Of a stretch of DNA of 64,000 nt, positions 61,646-64,000 are shown one piece after another. A model generated the notes under the pieces. It had not been told where the DNA came from. It ran no database searches and worked only from the letters and a program-made list of their open reading frames with translations. Both the position numbers and the translations under genes were made by a program. The stretch lies in NCBI GenBank assembly GCA_963969595.1, contig OZ018408.1:33294108-33358107 (forward strand), in the 5' to 3' direction. The DNA is from Neckera pumila (lineage: Eukaryota; Streptophyta; Bryopsida; Hypnales; Neckeraceae). Positions within the stretch are counted from its first letter, which is position 1. The number at the start of each line of letters is the position of its first letter.

Positions 61646-64000
61646 TCACATTTCGGAATTGTGCTGATTCTTCACTCGCATGTCGTAGTGGTCATGGACG
61701 GAGAAATTCGTTTGGCCCTTGAATTTCGGCAGCTGCACGACACGGAAAATGTGCACGGACATGGTGCGGGCGTCTTTGCTTTCGAGCTGAAACAGACACA
61801 CATCGCCTTCTTCTATCAGATGCTCCAGGGAGAACACGCCCCAGTACTTGCGATGAAACGCAACCCCACCGGAGTACATTCGGCTGTACATCTTCCATGC
61901 TCTGCCGCTGGAGTCCACCAGCCGGAACCGTGTCAGGGCCGTGGGCAGCCTCGTGCCGGTCACAAACCGCTCTGGCAACGGCTGCAACCAAGCAAATTAC
62001 CACCACAAAACGTCATTCGAATGTCAAACATGCCAGTGTGCAATACGGAGCTTCCATGAAAACGGCAATGATTTGTGCCTCTGCACATAATTTATCTGAG
62101 TCTGGGGTCTTAGGGTTTAAGGGTTTAGGGCTTAAGAATTAGGGCTTAGGTTTCCTTTCCATCATTTTGCCAATTGGAAAATTGCCTGTTGCATACATTC
62201 ACTTCAAATATTCTCTGAACTCAGCGAGCAGGGTTGAATTAAGCTACCACATGGAAATCTCGATATACTTGCGCCGCGGACAAGATTATCAGGAACCGAT
62301 ACCCATCGAGAAGCTCCGCGTGCGCCTTCGCCACTTCCCTGACTCGATTCCTTTCCTTTGTCGTCGTCATCCTCCTCCTCGACTTGATGCGGAACGCAAA
62401 CGGATCAAGCGGTAACTCCTGCGTCGGCGCCGATTCAAGGTGCAACACCCTGCCACCCATAATTTCTTCTTTCACCAGCAATTTCATTTTCATTCCCTTC
62501 TCGTCACGAGCCTTCAATTTCACCAGCTCTTCGTCACCATCTTCACCGCTCTGCTGCGCTGTTGCCTCACACCAACCTGCCGTGACCGTATCCTCGCCCA
62601 AGTCCGAGATTGTCAGTTCCGAATTAGGGAGAGACCCAATGATCCCTGCCCCGATTTCTAGTCTCCCCGCTGCGGATTTCTCATATGGATCATCACGGTG
62701 GTCTTCGAGAGCTTCCGCTGTGGATTTCTCATATGGATCATCACGGTGGTCTTCGAGAGCTTCCGCTGTGGATTTCTCATATGGATCATCACGGTGGCCT
62801 TCGAGAGCTTCCGCCGTGGAATTAGTTGCTGCATTATCGTTCGGCTGGTGGATGGTTCTGGGCTCAGGTTTCACAATCTCTGGAGCGAAAGGCTCGCGCT
62901 TCTTGACGCTATGCAAGGTGCGCTCCGCGTCGGGAAGGTGATCGTCGTCTTGCTGTGAAGTGCCGGACCGCTCGTTCTTCACTGTGGGATCGTGAGGCTG
63001 CATGCCCCCGGGTAGCAACTCTCAATATTATAACGTGAAAATGTTATTTTAAAAAGAATTCTAGAGCTAGAGAACACTTGTGATTCAAGTAAGGCAAAGT
63101 AATATGTTGTAGTGAACAAACAAGACCAAACTATTGATACTACAATTTTTAACGTAACCATCTCTGATTGTGTGCATCTCTCTGCTCGACCGAGTGTCAT
63201 CCACGAGCAGGATAGTTTGTTCATCACACGGTATTCATCCACAAAGGTAAAAGTTACATGAGTTTTCATCCGGGGACAGAGCTGGTTACGCCCTGTAACC
63301 CTCTCGCCGCCTCCCGGCGGCTCGAAGGTTACCTAGTTCGTAGTAAGTAGAGGCTCCGTTAAGCATACAATACATAAGAGGCTCCATTGACCGTACAAGT
63401 GAACTTTGATTTGTGCTACAAGTGTAGAAACACTTGGTCTACTGACATGTAATTTTTTGCAATTGATTTTTAGCTCAACACAATGTAATTGTGCAGAATT
63501 TAGATGGCGTAAGTTTCGAGATTGTTGCTGATAAAGGCTCAAAGCTCACCTGTATGGTGAATGGAACCTCTCCCTTACTGCACGGCGAGTAGAGACTTTA
63601 CATGAATTGATTTTACATGGATTATAAGCTGATTGTAAATTTTTTTAAATGCAGGACAGGGGGAATCATCCAATACCTTCAGTTTCGGCTGGCCGTGCTC
63701 GTCGAAGAGGTGGAAGAGGAATTGGGAGTCTCCCACCAAGACGAAAACCATGACATCGCCAGGCACGAGCTTGTTTCCGGTGGCCACTCGTTTCCATCCT
63801 TGCAGCCACGACGGCACCTTTTTGGGTACTCCAAAGGAGACCTTCCACTTCTCGTGCGTTGTGCCATTTTCCAGATTAACGACCCTCCCGAGCTTCTTGA
63901 AGTGTTCTCTCACAAATGGACGCGGCACAAATTGGTTTTAAGTTCAAACATTTCACCAGCTAGTCAAAACATTCTGTTGCAAACGAAGACAGTTTATACA
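61646..64000 (-). CDS. Two-B3-domain protein with acidic repeat linker, 5' end outside the window
   Basis: Minus-strand exons: 63677 upward (first B3 domain), 62997-62248 (250 codons) and 61981-61646 (111 residues and stop), phase 0 throughout. The first B3 has VPRPFVREHFKKLGRVV, EKWKVSFG, GWKRVATGNKLVPGD and VMVFVLVGDSQFLFHLFD. The linker is acidic and has three 16-residue repeats of the form STAEALEDHRDDPYEK. The second B3 starts at FLIILSAAQVYRDFHV and, across an intron, continues with PLPERFVTG, GRAWKMY, YWGVFSLEHLIEEGD and VCLFQLESK. In both domains the intron falls just before the (V/L)P motif. Paired B3 domains are common in REM-type plant proteins. The expected acceptor before FVPRPF reads CAA instead of CAG, so the upstream junction is unclear. 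Its N-terminal exon must lie beyond 64000. Confidence 0.75.
62110..62152. repeat. Short interstitial telomere-like repeats
   Basis: TTAGGGTTTAAGGGTTTAGG and a second AGGGCTTAGG nearby are degenerate TTTAGGG units. They lie in the intron that splits the second B3 domain. Confidence 0.6.
62674..62817 (-). repeat. 48-bp coding tandem repeat, three units
   Basis: Units 62674-62721, 62722-62769 and 62770-62817 are nearly identical and in frame with the linker of the two-B3 protein. A weaker fourth peptide copy (STAEALEGHRDDPYEK) overlaps the right end. Near-identity suggests recent expansion. Confidence 0.9.
63280..63340. repeat. Nested short palindromes in an intron
   Basis: GGTTACGCCCTGTAACC and GCCGCCTCCCGGCGGC lie side by side in the intron between the first B3 exon and the linker exon. 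They can form two adjacent GC-rich hairpins. Confidence 0.5.

Noticed and set aside
62384..62941. 185-codon plus-strand frame with FSYGSSRWSSRASAVD repeats
   Set aside because: Antisense shadow of the repeat linker in the two-B3 gene, whose minus-strand frame has B3 exons and splice sites on both sides.
63290..63330. GC-rich palindromes as a terminator or CRISPR-like repeat
   Set aside because: Plant nuclear context, only one locus and no spacers; more likely transposon-derived hairpins.
1..64000. tRNA, rRNA or organelle-derived DNA
   Set aside because: No tRNA-like T-loop/acceptor arrangement and no rRNA or plastid/mitochondrial gene text was recognised by eye; a tRNAscan and Infernal run would be needed to be sure.

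Overview
This window looks like nuclear DNA of a land plant. Spliced genes with GT..AG introns of about 150 to 700 bases carry plant-type proteins: an ATAD5/ELG1 PCNA unloader, a plant-style SF1 splicing factor with an added RRM, an MTM1/SLC25A39-type mitochondrial carrier and a cluster of plant B3 DNA-binding proteins. Plant-type telo-box elements (AAACCCTAA) lie upstream of several genes, and the intergenic DNA is very AT-rich and full of short inverted-repeat transposons. I cannot fix the lineage from sequence alone; a non-seed plant would fit but is a guess.

Layout: 1-4.7 kb is intergenic with two copies of a 0.9-kb element that is bounded by four-base target repeats. 4.73-12.66 kb (minus) is the ATAD5/ELG1 gene in 16 exons. 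12.7-18.4 kb is repeat-rich intergenic DNA. 19.08-21.92 kb (plus) is SF1, with the coding sequence in one exon. 23.8-25.6 kb is a LINE fragment split by an insertion of the 0.9-kb element. 27.9-33.4 kb and 41.3-44.95 kb are diverged copies of one segment that flank the mitochondrial carrier gene (35.82-39.39 kb, minus, 10 exons); both copies end in the same broken B3 exon, with 441 bases identical between them. 44.6-64 kb holds B3 units, all on the minus strand: a broken one at 44.6-45.7, an intact one at 56.16-57.70, a frameshifted one at 58.78-59.89, and a larger two-B3 gene from 61.65 kb to beyond the window end. Between them are a broken SRPBCC (lachrymatory-factor-synthase-like) gene at 47.6-48.9 kb and a transposon-rich stretch at 49.1-54.4 kb.

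The three housekeeping genes act in separate processes: PCNA unloading after replication, branch-point recognition in splicing, and mitochondrial glutathione/metal homeostasis. Nothing indicates a joint pathway. The B3 cluster is a local birth-and-death array of putative transcription factors. The most distinctive features are the mobile-element structure (a TTAA-target, piggyBac-like family of non-autonomous elements, foldback forms of it, a Stowaway-type MITE and a large intronic hairpin), the sharply bounded identity island in an otherwise diverged duplication, and the B3 family in which an intron splits each B3 domain at the same place. I did not find a convincing new multi-gene system.
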